A DNA stretch of 56,143 nt from an uncultured bacterium (lineage in GTDB: Bacteria; Bacteroidota; Bacteroidia; Chitinophagales; CAIODY01): assembly GCA_903857255.1 (NCBI GenBank), contig CAIODY010000023.1, forward strand, positions 1 to 56,143, read 5' to 3'. Below the pieces are notes generated by a model. The model worked only from the letters and a program-made list of their open reading frames with translations. It was not told where the DNA came from and did no database searches. Within the stretch, counting starts at the first letter, position 1. Each line of letters opens with the position of its first letter. Shown here piece after piece: positions 15,860-24,879 of the stretch. Made by a program: the position numbers and the translations under genes.

Positions 15860-16639
15860 CTAATGGCTTTTCATCGGTTCGCTGGCAGCCAACGTAATTT
15901 TTCTTTCCGTTACATTGTATGGTCCTTCAATTATTTTACCTTTTTTATCTACCAATTCTAATTTAATAGTGCTTTCGCCCATTGGCAAACCTTCGATAAG
16001 GAAAGGTTTCCAGTCAGTCAGCATAAATGATTTTCCATTGATAGTAGCTTTTACTTTATTGCCTTTGGCTGATAAAATAGTATTCACCAAATAAAAATCA
16101 ATCATCACTTTGCCCGTATCAGCACCTACATAAATTCCTTTAGGGCGGCTGAAAAACAACATGGGTTTTGTTAAATCATAATCAGGCAATTTGGTATCGC
16201 CCACTTTAATTTGTTTCAATACAAAAGCAGTTTTTGTTTTGATGCTTTCATGATAACTACGCGATAAAAAAGCCAACATTAAATGATTGCCTGGTGTTAA
16301 GTAGGCTTTTGTTTGGGGCTTGTACAAAGCTTCATAAGGTTTGTTATCTAAAATGAAATGGATGTGCTGCCCTTTAGCAGAGTTGGCACATCGGCGGCTT
16401 AAATAATCGGGTGTTAAATTGCCCAATGAAAAACTTTCAACTTGGAATTTGAATTTAACTGTATCAGCTTTTTCTAAATTGAAATTATCAGGTTCGTTGA
16501 GTGTTAATGCGGCTTCGGGATAATCGAAACTTTCAGTTTGCATGGTTACTTTTAAATTGCCTTGCATCATCACCACTTTTTGTGCAAAGCCAAATTGCGT
16601 TGCTAAAACCACTAACGAGAGTAAAAATATTTTTTTCAT
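15860..16639 (-). CDS. Secreted protein of unknown function with GQHIHFILDN motif
   Basis: This 259-residue protein has a signal peptide (MKKIFLLSLVVLATQFGFAQ). The rest is beta-rich with two probable Ig-like halves. The first contains GQHIHFILDNKPY (about 110-122) and LTPGNHLMLAFLSRSYHES, the second VKATINGKSFMLTD and GLPMGESTIKLELVDKKGK. The GxHxHxxLDN/GxHxLxAF pattern resembles secreted DUF4399-like proteins, but the match is weak and I do not assign a family. It is transcribed alone toward the 21-bp array, with the nearest terminator at 15296-15319. The upstream gap to the divergent panB is 112 bases. Confidence 0.65.
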   Translation of the reverse strand: MKKIFLLSLVVLATQFGFAQKVVMMQGNLKVTMQTESFDYPEAALTLNEPDNFNLEKADTVKFKFQVESFSLGNLTPDYLSRRCANSAKGQHIHFILDNKPYEALYKPQTKAYLTPGNHLMLAFLSRSYHESIKTKTAFVLKQIKVGDTKLPDYDLTKPMLFFSRPKGIYVGADTGKVMIDFYLVNTILSAKGNKVKATINGKSFMLTDWKPFLIEGLPMGESTIKLELVDKKGKIIEGPYNVTERKITLAASEPMKSH

Positions 16640-16751
16640 TTTTTGTGAATTAATTGAACAACAAAGTTGGAAAAGAAACTTGGCATTGCACCAACAAATC
16701 TCATTTCAATTGTTAAAATAATAATTACCTTTCAGCACTAATAATAATGTT

Positions 16752-17573
16752 ATGAGCACTGCACGCCGTATGAACGTGAACAAGGTTACTACTCACGTAT
16801 TACAAGCCATGAAAGAACGTGGCGAAAAAATAAGTATGCTTACTGCCTACGATTTTTCGTTAGCAAAAATTGTGGATGATGCAGGCATGGATATTATTTT
16901 AGTGGGCGATTCGGCAAGTAATGTAATGGCAGGATACGATACCACATTACCCATCACTTTAGACCAAATGATTTATCATGCCAGCTCAGTGATAAGAGCA
17001 GTGAAACGGGCATTAGTAGTAGTTGATTTGCCATTCGGTTCGTATCAAGGCAACTCGAAAGAGGCTTTGCAATCTACCATTCGCATCATGAAAGAAAGCG
17101 GCGCACATGCTGTAAAATTAGAAGGCGGCGAAGAAGTGAAAGAATCTATCATTCGCATCTTATCGGCAGGTGTGCCAGTGATGGGGCATTTGGGGCTAAC
17201 ACCGCAATCTATTAATAAATTCGGCACCTACACGGTGAGAGCCACCGAAGAACCCGAAGCAAAAAAATTAATTAAAGATGCGTTGCTATTAGAAGAATTG
17301 GGCTGCTTTGCTATTGTGTTAGAAAAAATTCCGGCTGCTTTGGCTGCCGAAGTAAGCAAGCAATTAAAAATTCCTGTTATTGGCATTGGCGCTGGCGCAG
17401 CGGTGGATGGGCAGGTGTTAGTGATACACGATATGTTGGGCATCAATCAAGGTTTCAGCCCAAGATTTTTACGGCGTTATTTGAATTTGTACGAAGAAAT
17501 AAAAGCTGCCATTGGTAATTATGTGGAAGATGTAAAAGCCGAAAACTTCCCAAATGAAAATGAGCAGTATTAA
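16752..17573 (+). CDS. panB: 3-methyl-2-oxobutanoate hydroxymethyltransferase (PanB)
   Basis: PanB transfers a hydroxymethyl group from methylenetetrahydrofolate to alpha-ketoisovalerate, making ketopantoate, the first step of pantothenate and CoA synthesis. The 273 residues match the family length (about 265) and keep its landmarks. These are [17 protein letters not shown], the metal-binding VGDS and DLPFGSYQ loops, [18 protein letters not shown], the catalytic-glutamate region [12 protein letters not shown], and GIGAG with VIHDMLG. The ATG at 16752 is the first in-frame start; a second Met at residue 7 is possible. It is a single-gene unit here; panC and panD are not in the window. Downstream is tRNA-Asn on the opposite strand. 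Confidence 0.95.
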   Translation: MSTARRMNVNKVTTHVLQAMKERGEKISMLTAYDFSLAKIVDDAGMDIILVGDSASNVMAGYDTTLPITLDQMIYHASSVIRAVKRALVVVDLPFGSYQGNSKEALQSTIRIMKESGAHAVKLEGGEEVKESIIRILSAGVPVMGHLGLTPQSINKFGTYTVRATEEPEAKKLIKDALLLEELGCFAIVLEKIPAALAAEVSKQLKIPVIGIGAGAAVDGQVLVIHDMLGINQGFSPRFLRRYLNLYEEIKAAIGNYVEDVKAENFPNENEQY

Positions 17574-17584
17574 GTTGAGGACAT

Positions 17585-17623
17585 AAATAAAAAAAGGGTT
17601 TCAAGGAAAACCCTGAAACCCTT
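17585..17623 (-). terminator. Intrinsic terminator of tRNA-Asn
   Basis: On the minus strand a 13-14-bp stem (AAAGGGTTTCAGGG with CCTTGAAACCCTTT, one mismatch, loop TTTT) starts 12 bases after the tRNA 3' end and is followed by a run of seven T. The plus strand has no T-tract, so it serves the tRNA rather than panB. Confidence 0.85.
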
Positions 17624-17634
17624 TACCAATATTG

Positions 17635-17708
17635 CTCCTGCTTCTGGACTTGAACCAGAGACCCTCTGATTAACAGTCAGATGCTCTAACCAACTGAGCT
17701 AAGCAGGA
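17635..17708 (-). tRNA. tRNA-Asn (GTT)
   Basis: The minus strand folds into a full 74-nt cloverleaf. The acceptor stem is TCCTGCT/AGCAGGA with G73, the D-arm is AGCTCAGTTGGTTAGAGC, and the anticodon arm is CTGACTGTTAATCAG with anticodon GTT. The T-arm contains GGTTCAAGTCC. The CCA end is not encoded. Confidence 0.97.
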
Positions 17709-17779
17709 ATCTTATTTTTAAAATTGGAGTGCAAAGATAAAATCGGTTTTCACTTTTGCAAATGAAAATTCAGAAAAAT

Positions 17780-18694
17780 TTATTCTATTGATTCTACTTG
17801 TGTTAAAGCTCTGAAAACATCTTCCAAGCTTTGTTTCTCTTCATTTAGTGAAAGTAAACTCAAATTATTTCTCACCGCAAAATCGAAAATTTTGTTTCTG
17901 ATATCATTTTCACTTTTCAATTGCCATTTATTTTCGCCTAAAAAAGTTACTGATTTCAAGCTGTCAATTTTTTTCCATTCGGCTTTATCAATCGGCTTAT
18001 CCAGCTCAACAACAAATATTTTCCCTTGATTATTTAATTGTTGTAATCGTTCAATTTTATCATCAGCCACAATTGTTCCTTTGTTAATAATCACCACACG
18101 ATTGCACATGGCTTGCACTTCTTGCATGATGTGTGTTGATAAAATCACCGTTTTATTTTCCCCAATGTTTTTAATCAAGTTTCTGATTTCGACAATTTGA
18201 TTAGGGTCTAAGCCAGTGGTGGGTTCATCCAAAATCAAAACTTTAGGGTCGTGAATTAATGCAGCAGCCAAGCCTGTTCGCTGTTTATATCCTTTTGATA
18301 ATTGCCCAATTTTTTTGTGTTGCTCTATACTCAAACCAGTGAGTTCAATCATCTCGGCAATGCGTTTTTGCTTGTTCGATATTTTATGCAAATCGGCAAT
18401 AAAACTCAAAAATTCTTTCACATACATTTCATGATACAACGGATTATGCTCGGGCAAATAACCAATATTTCTGCGCACTTCCATGCTTTGCTTTTTTACA
18501 TCAAATCCGCAAACTGTTGCCACGCCTGATGTTTGAGGAATGTAGCCAGTTAAAATTTTCATCGTAGTGCTTTTGCCTGCGCCGTTGGGTCCTAAAAATC
18601 CTAAAATTTCACCAGCCGAAACCTCAAAGCTGATGCTGTTTACAGCTTTTTGTTGGTCATAAATTTTGGTGAGTTGATTAACTGAAATACTCAT
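17780..18694 (-). CDS. gldA: Gliding-motility ABC transporter ATPase GldA
   Basis: This 304-residue ABC ATPase has Walker A GPNGAGKST (35-43), signature LSKGYKQR near 133, Walker B VLILDEPTTGLDP, and the GldA-typical stretch IGYLPEHNPLYHEMYVKEFL before the signature. GldA is the nucleotide-binding subunit of the GldA-GldF-GldG ABC complex associated with Bacteroidota gliding motility and T9SS organisms. Homologues also exist in non-gliding relatives, so motility is not proven. gldF and gldG are not adjacent, as in Flavobacterium johnsoniae where gldA is separate from gldFG. The C-terminal ~80 residues form the usual accessory domain. It lies 72 bases past the tRNA and 80 from rsgA. Confidence 0.85.
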   Translation of the reverse strand: MSISVNQLTKIYDQQKAVNSISFEVSAGEILGFLGPNGAGKSTTMKILTGYIPQTSGVATVCGFDVKKQSMEVRRNIGYLPEHNPLYHEMYVKEFLSFIADLHKISNKQKRIAEMIELTGLSIEQHKKIGQLSKGYKQRTGLAAALIHDPKVLILDEPTTGLDPNQIVEIRNLIKNIGENKTVILSTHIMQEVQAMCNRVVIINKGTIVADDKIERLQQLNNQGKIFVVELDKPIDKAEWKKIDSLKSVTFLGENKWQLKSENDIRNKIFDFAVRNNLSLLSLNEEKQSLEDVFRALTQVESIE

Positions 18695-18774
18695 GTTTTC
18701 TTTTTTGTAAAAATAGATTTATAAAGTTAGGGTAAAAATTTATGCGGTTATTTATTGGTAATAAATTCTGAAAA

Positions 18775-19713
18775 TTATTTTTTCTGCCAAAATTTTAATC
18801 CCGAATTTAATTCATCCAAAATACTCAAGTAGCTCGAAAATCGCAGCGGATGAATGTTGCCAGCTTCTAATTCTTTTTTCACCCCACAATCGGGCTCATC
18901 GATGTGTAAGCAATTATTGAATTTACAATTGCCTGAAACTCTTCGCATTTCTACAAAATATTGCGATACTTCTTCGGGCTGCATATCGGCAATGCCCAAT
19001 TCTCTTACGCCTGGGGTATCAATGATAAAACCACCAAAATCCAACGGATGCATTTCGGCAAAGGTGGTGGTGTGTTTTCCTTTTTCGTTGTATGCCGAAA
19101 CTTGCGAAGTTTTTAAATCCAACGATGGGCACACCACATTGATGAATGCTGACTTTCCCAGCCCACTTTGCCCGCTAATGAGTGTAGTTTTATTTTGTAA
19201 AATATTTTTCAGCGGTTCAATGCCGTAATTATTTTTCACCGAAATTAAATGCACTCGATAGCCCAATGATTCATAAATACTTTGTGCTTCTACAAATTTT
19301 TCCATTTCCTCATCGCTATAAATATCAGCTTTGTTAAACACAATTTGTGGTGGAATATGATACGCTTCGGCAATCACCGTCAGCCTATCAATAAAGCCCA
19401 GCGGCACTCGTGGCTGAATGAGCGAAGCAAAAATTAAAACCAAATCTACATTGGAAGCAATAATTTGTTTGTGTGCTTTGCGATGAATATCGGTGCGGCA
19501 GATGTAGTTTTTTCGGTCGTACAATTTATTAATGATGCCAATGGCGGCATCTTTTTCTTCTTCCACATCCACCCAATCGCCCACTGCTATTGGGTTTGAA
19601 AACTTACCCGTGTGTAATCTAAAAGTGCCTTTGATGCGGCAGTTCAAAATTTTTTGTTCATCGGTGAGCACCGAATACCAACTGCCTGTAGATTTAATAA
19701 CTGTTCCTTTCAA
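18775..19713 (-). CDS. rsgA: Ribosome small-subunit-dependent GTPase A (RsgA/YjeQ)
   Basis: RsgA is a late-stage 30S subunit assembly GTPase. The 312-residue protein shows the circularly permuted GTPase order of the family. An OB-fold N-terminus is followed by G4 (NKAD, 127-130), G1 (GQSGLGKS, 181-188) and G3 (DTPG, 232-235). It ends with a C-terminal zinc site (Cys263, Cys268, His270, Cys276). All landmarks are intact and the length is normal. It is preceded by the GGGP synthase gene on the same strand with a 12-base gap, so the two are probably co-transcribed from the -7 element at 20492-20499. Confidence 0.95.
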   Translation of the reverse strand: MKGTVIKSTGSWYSVLTDEQKILNCRIKGTFRLHTGKFSNPIAVGDWVDVEEEKDAAIGIINKLYDRKNYICRTDIHRKAHKQIIASNVDLVLIFASLIQPRVPLGFIDRLTVIAEAYHIPPQIVFNKADIYSDEEMEKFVEAQSIYESLGYRVHLISVKNNYGIEPLKNILQNKTTLISGQSGLGKSAFINVVCPSLDLKTSQVSAYNEKGKHTTTFAEMHPLDFGGFIIDTPGVRELGIADMQPEEVSQYFVEMRRVSGNCKFNNCLHIDEPDCGVKKELEAGNIHPLRFSSYLSILDELNSGLKFWQKK

Positions 19714-19725
19714 CCAATTTTTTAT

Positions 19726-20487
19726 TTACGCAGAAATCAAAGAAGAATATTGATGAATAGCATTCGCCATTTCTAAAATTAATTGTGGATTTTTTTCGGC
19801 GGCATTGCCAACCACAATCACATCAGCCCCTGCACGGCAATTGGCTACTGCTTTTTCGGGTGTTAAAATACCGCCGCCCACAATCAACGGAATTTTTATT
19901 TCGCCACTTACTGCCGAAATTATTTTTTCGCTAATCGCATTTTTTGCGCCGCTGCCAGCATCCATGTAAATCAATTTCAACCCCAACATTTCGCCAGCAA
20001 TAGCCGTACAAGCAGCTATATCGGGCTTGTTGGCTGGTATGGGTGTAGTATTGCTGATGTATGAAACGGTGGTGTGTGTGCCACCGTCAATTAAAATATA
20101 ACCCGTTGGCAAAATTTGCAAACTGCTTTGTTTTAAATACGGAGCGGCTATAACATGCTGTCCAATCAGCATTTCAGGGTTTCTGCCACTAATTAAAGAA
20201 AGAAAAAAAAGCGCATCGGCTTTATCATTTATTTGCATCACACTGCCAGGAAAAAGAATGGTGGGAATGTTGCAATTGCTTTTTATTAATGACAAACAAT
20301 CGTCCAATTTATCTTTCGTCAGCAAACTTCCACCCACAAATAAAAAATCGGCTTTTGCTTTCACAGCCGCATCAATAGTGTGTTGCAAAGCATTATCATC
20401 CTGTTTATCAGGGTCAATTAGCAACGCAAATTTCTTTTGTTGATTTTTTTTTGCTTGTTCCAATAAATGCAAAACATCGTGCTGCAT
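19726..20487 (-). CDS. Geranylgeranylglyceryl/heptaprenylglyceryl phosphate synthase (group II)
   Basis: This enzyme joins a polyprenyl diphosphate to sn-glycerol-1-phosphate through an ether bond, the first step of archaeal-type ether lipids. The 253-residue TIM barrel has LIDPDK (23-28), GGS (52-54), FPGS (79-82), SGRNP (100-104), YMDAGSGA (174-181), GGGI (204-207) and VGN (226-228), which bind the prenyl chain and phosphate. Bacterial group II enzymes are known from Bacteroidota, where the physiological product is unclear. No glycerol-1-phosphate dehydrogenase is in the window. The ATG lies only 4 bases from a -7 element, so the mRNA is probably leaderless. rsgA follows in the same direction. 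Confidence 0.9.
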   Translation of the reverse strand: MQHDVLHLLEQAKKNQQKKFALLIDPDKQDDNALQHTIDAAVKAKADFLFVGGSLLTKDKLDDCLSLIKSNCNIPTILFPGSVMQINDKADALFFLSLISGRNPEMLIGQHVIAAPYLKQSSLQILPTGYILIDGGTHTTVSYISNTTPIPANKPDIAACTAIAGEMLGLKLIYMDAGSGAKNAISEKIISAVSGEIKIPLIVGGGILTPEKAVANCRAGADVIVVGNAAEKNPQLILEMANAIHQYSSLISA

Positions 20488-20491
20488 TGGG

Positions 20492-20499
20492 CAAAGATA
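20492..20499 (-). promoter_or_regulatory. Bacteroidota -7 element immediately before the GGGPS start
   Basis: The minus strand reads TATCTTTG, an exact TAnnTTTG match ending 4 bases before the ATG at 20487. Transcription from it would start at about the A of the ATG. Confidence 0.45.
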
Positions 20500-20555
20500 A
20501 ATTTTATTCGGAGAAATAAAGATGGATAAGGTGCTATTTCTAAGCGTTTTTTTGC

Positions 20556-22457
20556 TTAATAAGCTCTTTCGTCTCTGCCTTCCATAAAATTAATGAAAGC
20601 TCTGTTCACCACTTTGTTGCCGCCTGGTGTTGGGAAATTACCAGTGAAATACCAGTCGCCAGTGTGATTGGGGCAGGCTTTGTGCAAATCTTCAATGGTT
20701 TGAAAAATTATTTTTACTTCGGCTTTGCAATCCATCGGTTTTACTAAATCTGCAATTTTATCAGCCACTTGTTCGGCGGTGAAATTTTTGTACAAAGTTT
20801 TCACTTCGTTTTTTACTTGCTCCTTTGGTAAGTTTTCTTGCGCTTTGCATTTTTGATACACTTCATCCAACAAATGCTCCATATTATTTTCTTTCAACAG
20901 CGCCAACATGGCTCTGAAAGCGATAAAATCATTCATTTTACTCATGTCGATACCATAACAATCAGGGTAGCGAATTTGCGGAGCAGATGAAACAATCACA
21001 ATTTTTTTTGGGTTCAATCTATCCAGCATTCTGATAATGCTTTCTTTCAGCGTAGTGCCTCGAACGATAGAATCATCAATGATTACAATCGTGTCTTTGT
21101 GTTCGATAACACTGCCATAAGTAATATCATAAACGTGCTGCACCATTTCATTTCGAGCATTATCCTGTGTGATAAAAGTTCGGAGCTTGGCATCTTTGAT
21201 GGCAATTTTTTCAACTCGTGGTCGCATGTTCAACAAATCGTTCAATTTGTTTTCATCTAATTGATACGCATATTTTTTGATGTGCTCACGTTTCCATTTG
21301 TTAATGGCATCTTCTACCCCTTTCACCAAACCATAAAAAGATACTTCGGCTGTGTTTGGGATGTAGCTGAATACTGTATTTTTGAAATCGGAATCAATTT
21401 CTTTTATAACTGTATCCGCTAAATAATTTCCCAATTTTTTTCGTTCGGCATAAATATCCAAATCACTTCCACGGGAAAAATAAATTCGCTCAAAGCTGCA
21501 ACTGCGGCGCTTTACAGGCGTTGCAAATTCTTTTTCATACACCAGACCATTGCGTTTTAAAATCAAAGCATTGCCTGGTTGAATTTCTTTAATGGCTGCA
21601 ACACCAACATTGAACACGGTTTGAATGGCTGGGCGTTCGCTTGCCACTACACAAACTTCTTCATCTAAATAATAAAATGCAGGGCGAATGCCAGCAGGGT
21701 CTCTCATCACAAATGCATCACCATGACCTAACAAACCCATCAAAGAATAGCCACCATCAAACAATTCAGCCGATTGCGATAATATTTTTTGAATGTCGAT
21801 TTGTTCGGCAATTTGATTCACTACTTCTTTGCTGTTCACTCCACTTTTTATCAGCTCTTCATAAATTCTATCATTTTCTTCTTCCAAAAAATGACCGATG
21901 GTTTCTAAAACCGCTGTGGTATCAAATCTATCCTTATAATAATTGCTTTCTTTTTCTAAAAACTGAAACACTTCATCGGTGTTGGTCAAATTAAAATTGC
22001 CAGCTGTAATAATATTTTTTGTGAGCCAACTGTTGTGTTTCATAAATGGATGACAACGCTCAACGCCATTGCCACCATGCGTTCCGTAACGCAAATGCCC
22101 AATCAAAACTTCGCCTAAAAAACTAACATGATTTTTCAACCAATCGCAATCATTCACCAATTCAGGATTTGTTTTTTCAATCTTCGCAAAATCAGTGTGA
22201 ATGCGTTCAAACAATTCTGTAATAGCTTGTTTACTATTGCTTTTGGCAATGTTGTAGAATGGTTGTCCGCTTCGCAAATTTAATTTTACAGAAGCTATGC
22301 CTGCACCATCCTGCCCACGATTGTGTTGCTTTTCCATCAGCAAATACAGCTTGTTCAAGCCGTATAAAGGTGTTCCGTATTTTTTTTGATAGTAAGAAAA
22401 CGGCTTCAAAAGGCGAATCATCGCAATGCCGCATTCATGTTTTATGGGGTCGCTCAC
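20556..22457 (-). CDS. purF: Amidophosphoribosyltransferase (PurF-type, long form)
   Basis: PurF makes phosphoribosylamine from PRPP and glutamine, the first step of purine synthesis. The protein is 633 residues, longer than the ~500 of E. coli PurF. The N-terminal nucleophile domain has HECGIAMIRL, so Cys9 would become the N-terminal nucleophile after removal of an eight-residue propeptide, as in Bacillus. The Ntn domain continues with EKQHNRGQDGAG and GHLRYGTHG. The PRPP loop IVIIDDSIVRGTT is at ~456-468. Extra residues lie at ~340-400 (between the domains) and at the C-terminus (~530-633, ending in a NHTGDWYFTGNFPTPGG block). These long forms are usual in Bacteroidota, so I expect a true PurF. 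A -7 element is at 22475-22482. Confidence 0.85.
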   Translation of the reverse strand: MSDPIKHECGIAMIRLLKPFSYYQKKYGTPLYGLNKLYLLMEKQHNRGQDGAGIASVKLNLRSGQPFYNIAKSNSKQAITELFERIHTDFAKIEKTNPELVNDCDWLKNHVSFLGEVLIGHLRYGTHGGNGVERCHPFMKHNSWLTKNIITAGNFNLTNTDEVFQFLEKESNYYKDRFDTTAVLETIGHFLEEENDRIYEELIKSGVNSKEVVNQIAEQIDIQKILSQSAELFDGGYSLMGLLGHGDAFVMRDPAGIRPAFYYLDEEVCVVASERPAIQTVFNVGVAAIKEIQPGNALILKRNGLVYEKEFATPVKRRSCSFERIYFSRGSDLDIYAERKKLGNYLADTVIKEIDSDFKNTVFSYIPNTAEVSFYGLVKGVEDAINKWKREHIKKYAYQLDENKLNDLLNMRPRVEKIAIKDAKLRTFITQDNARNEMVQHVYDITYGSVIEHKDTIVIIDDSIVRGTTLKESIIRMLDRLNPKKIVIVSSAPQIRYPDCYGIDMSKMNDFIAFRAMLALLKENNMEHLLDEVYQKCKAQENLPKEQVKNEVKTLYKNFTAEQVADKIADLVKPMDCKAEVKIIFQTIEDLHKACPNHTGDWYFTGNFPTPGGNKVVNRAFINFMEGRDERAY

Positions 22458-22474
22458 ATTTTAAAATTGAACCG

Positions 22475-22482
22475 CAAAATTA
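22475..22482 (-). promoter_or_regulatory. Bacteroidota -7 element (TAATTTTG) for purF
   Basis: The minus strand reads TAATTTTG, an exact TAnnTTTG match, 17 bases before the purF ATG. The -33 position is not convincing. Confidence 0.35.
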
Positions 22483-22661
22483 AAATAATTGTATCAAAAT
22501 ATTACCATGAATTTGTGAACGATTATAGAAAAGAAAGCTATTTGGTTCATCATTTTTTTTAGCTTTGCAATCCAAAAATAATTTCAATTTTAAAAAACGA
22601 AAAGATAATTAGTTTGAAGTAAGCATCTTTTTGAAATTGCAATTTTAATACACTTAGCGTC

Positions 22662-23381
22662 ATGATAAAATCTTTCATAAAAACTCTACTAAAGAAAAAA
22701 GGGTTTTCAATAAAACCTTATGATGAGTACATTGAAACTTTAAGCGTTGTAGAGCACGATTGGTTGAAGAAAAAAAATATCAAAACGGTAATTGATATTG
22801 GTGCAGGTCATGGGCAATATTCGAAAAAGCTGAAGGCTATTTTTACAGACATTGAAATTTTTTCGTTTGAAGCATTGCCCGAACAGTATGAGGAGTTGTT
22901 AAAAAATCACGGTGCTGATTCGAGCAAACATCATTTTTATAACATCTTACTTTCTAATAAAAGCGAAGAGATAACTTTTTTTAAGAGCAGCAATTTGGGC
23001 AGTAGTTCAATGCTGAATATGGATAATAATCATAAAGAGGCTTACCCCGAATCGTCAAATTTATCTCCATTAAAATTGCAAGCACAATTATTGGATGATG
23101 TTTTAGGAAAAAGAGATTTAAAGAAAAATATTTTACTTAAGTTGGATGTTCAAGGTGCTGAAAAAAAAGTGTTAGAAGGTGCTAAGAATATTTTAGCGCA
23201 ATCAACACTTATTTTTATTGAACTTAGTTTTATTAAACTTTATGAAGGGCAACCATTAATCAACGAGATGATTGATTTTCTTCAAAGCGCAGGCTTTGCA
23301 TTGATAGGAATTGATAACGTATCACACGATTTAAGAGACGGGAAATATTTGCAATGTGATGCTTATTTTGAAAAAAGATAA
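22662..23381 (+). CDS. FkbM-family methyltransferase
   Basis: This is a 239-residue SAM-dependent methyltransferase of the FkbM family. The SAM-binding motif VIDIGAGHGQYS lies near residues 43-54, EIFSFEALPEQYEEL supplies the acidic loop, and LLKLDVQGAEKKVLEGA near 165-181 is the family signature. FkbM enzymes O-methylate sugars or other hydroxyls, often in surface polysaccharide loci. The two genes that follow, a flippase 2 bases away and a glycosyltransferase, support a role in methylating a surface glycan. The acceptor is unknown. It is the first gene of the apparent three-gene unit. Confidence 0.8.
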   Translation: MIKSFIKTLLKKKGFSIKPYDEYIETLSVVEHDWLKKKNIKTVIDIGAGHGQYSKKLKAIFTDIEIFSFEALPEQYEELLKNHGADSSKHHFYNILLSNKSEEITFFKSSNLGSSSMLNMDNNHKEAYPESSNLSPLKLQAQLLDDVLGKRDLKKNILLKLDVQGAEKKVLEGAKNILAQSTLIFIELSFIKLYEGQPLINEMIDFLQSAGFALIGIDNVSHDLRDGKYLQCDAYFEKR

Positions 23382-23383
23382 GC

Positions 23384-24856
23384 ATGAGTAATCTTGGTTT
23401 AAAAAAATTAACTGCTAACAGCTTTTTGTATTCCTTTAGTGGGATTTTGCAACGGGCATCCAGCATTTTTTTATTCCCCATTTTCAGTTCTTATTTAACA
23501 AAAAAAGATTACGGCATCCAATCGTATAGCAGCAGTTTAGCTTCTATTTTAATCATTCTAAGTTTTTTGGAATTGCCAAGAGCAATGACTCGAATGATGT
23601 ATGAAAAAAATAAAACCGTAGGGCACCCCTACAAGGTAGTAGGCACTATTTTTATTTCTTGTTTTGCTATTTCCATTTGCACATCAACTATTTCGTTGGC
23701 TTTGTTTTATTATTTTTTGCAACCGCAATTGGGCGAAATAAAATTTTACCCTTACATATTTTTCACCATTCTTAATATTCCATTTCAGTTATTTTATACA
23801 TTATACACTTCATTTTTAAAAGCAACTCATCAGGGAAAAAGTGCTTTTAAATTAGACAATTCATATTTTTTGCTGAATGTTTTTTTTAATTTGCTTTTTG
23901 TTGTTGGGTTTAAAACAGATGTGATTGGGTTGATTTATAGCACTATTGCAGCTAATATTATTATCGGCATTGTTTCACTTCGTGTTTTTGTTTTCAGAAT
24001 TATAAAATATTTCAGTCGAGTCATTCTCCGCGATTCATTAAAATATTCGTTCACAGTTTTTCCATTTATTTTGTTGGGTAGCATTGGCGAAATAGCTGAT
24101 AATTTCTTTTTAAATAAATATACAGGCGCAAGCAATTTAGGCTTATTTTATATCGCTGGTACTTTTGCTGGCATTTTTTCATTGTTCAAAGAATCTATTT
24201 TATCGGCATTTCTGCCTTATTATTTTGACCTTTCAAAACGTGGATTAATTAATCAAAAAACAAGCAAGTTGATTACTGAAATATTAATTGTTACTGCATT
24301 TGGCGCATTGGGGTTGGCTTATTTTAATTACGAAGTTTTGTTTATTTTTTCAAGAAATAAAGAACTGATTAATTCTTACCACTATATTCCATTCATCATA
24401 ATGGGCTATTATTTTATTTTCATTGGTCAGTTGTTTAATATACCAATTTATTTAAACAGTAAGCTGATAAAATATTTAGTGCTGACTACCATAACCAGCG
24501 TTGTGATTGGCGTTTCGTTAGAAATTTGGCTCATCCCAATTTATGGAATTATTGGTGTGGTGATAGCAAAATTAGCTGCCTACATTGCACAGGCAATTGC
24601 ATGTGCAATTTTGAATAATAAGAATCAGGCTAATTTATTTCCACATTTTAAAATGTTCTCAATAGGGTTTATTACTTTGTTGTTTTCAATGGTTGGATAC
24701 AGCAAGTTTTCAAGTTATCTAATTTGGCTAATTGCCAAAACATCCATATTGATAGTTCTTTTCGTCATCCTGCTTATCTATTTTAATCGAGAATATAAAG
24801 TGGTTAATTTGGCGAAAAAATATTTACAAAATTTTGGTTTGTTATCAAAAAAATAA
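23384..24856 (+). CDS. Wzx-like polysaccharide flippase (MATE/MOP superfamily)
   Basis: This 490-residue integral membrane protein has about 12-14 predicted helices and almost no soluble part. The start (LTANSFLYSFSGILQRASSIF) and length fit the oligosaccharide/polysaccharide flippases that move lipid-linked sugar units across the inner membrane. Helix pairs are separated by short charged loops such as LTKKDYGIQSYSS, typical of the family. It begins 2 bases after the FkbM stop, so translation is probably coupled. No polymerase (Wzy) or ligase is nearby, so this is only part of a glycan pathway. Confidence 0.75.
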   Translation: MSNLGLKKLTANSFLYSFSGILQRASSIFLFPIFSSYLTKKDYGIQSYSSSLASILIILSFLELPRAMTRMMYEKNKTVGHPYKVVGTIFISCFAISICTSTISLALFYYFLQPQLGEIKFYPYIFFTILNIPFQLFYTLYTSFLKATHQGKSAFKLDNSYFLLNVFFNLLFVVGFKTDVIGLIYSTIAANIIIGIVSLRVFVFRIIKYFSRVILRDSLKYSFTVFPFILLGSIGEIADNFFLNKYTGASNLGLFYIAGTFAGIFSLFKESILSAFLPYYFDLSKRGLINQKTSKLITEILIVTAFGALGLAYFNYEVLFIFSRNKELINSYHYIPFIIMGYYFIFIGQLFNIPIYLNSKLIKYLVLTTITSVVIGVSLEIWLIPIYGIIGVVIAKLAAYIAQAIACAILNNKNQANLFPHFKMFSIGFITLLFSMVGYSKFSSYLIWLIAKTSILIVLFVILLIYFNREYKVVNLAKKYLQNFGLLSKK

Positions 24857-24879
24857 TTCAAAAAATTTATCACTAATTT

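Noticed and set aside
17593-17623. Hairpin after panB as the panB terminator
   Set aside because: The plus strand lacks a T-tract after the stem; the T-run lies on the minus strand, where it follows the tRNA.
19726-20487. GGGP synthase as a recent transfer from archaea
   Set aside because: Group II enzymes are known and widespread in Bacteroidota, and nothing in base use or context marks it as recent.
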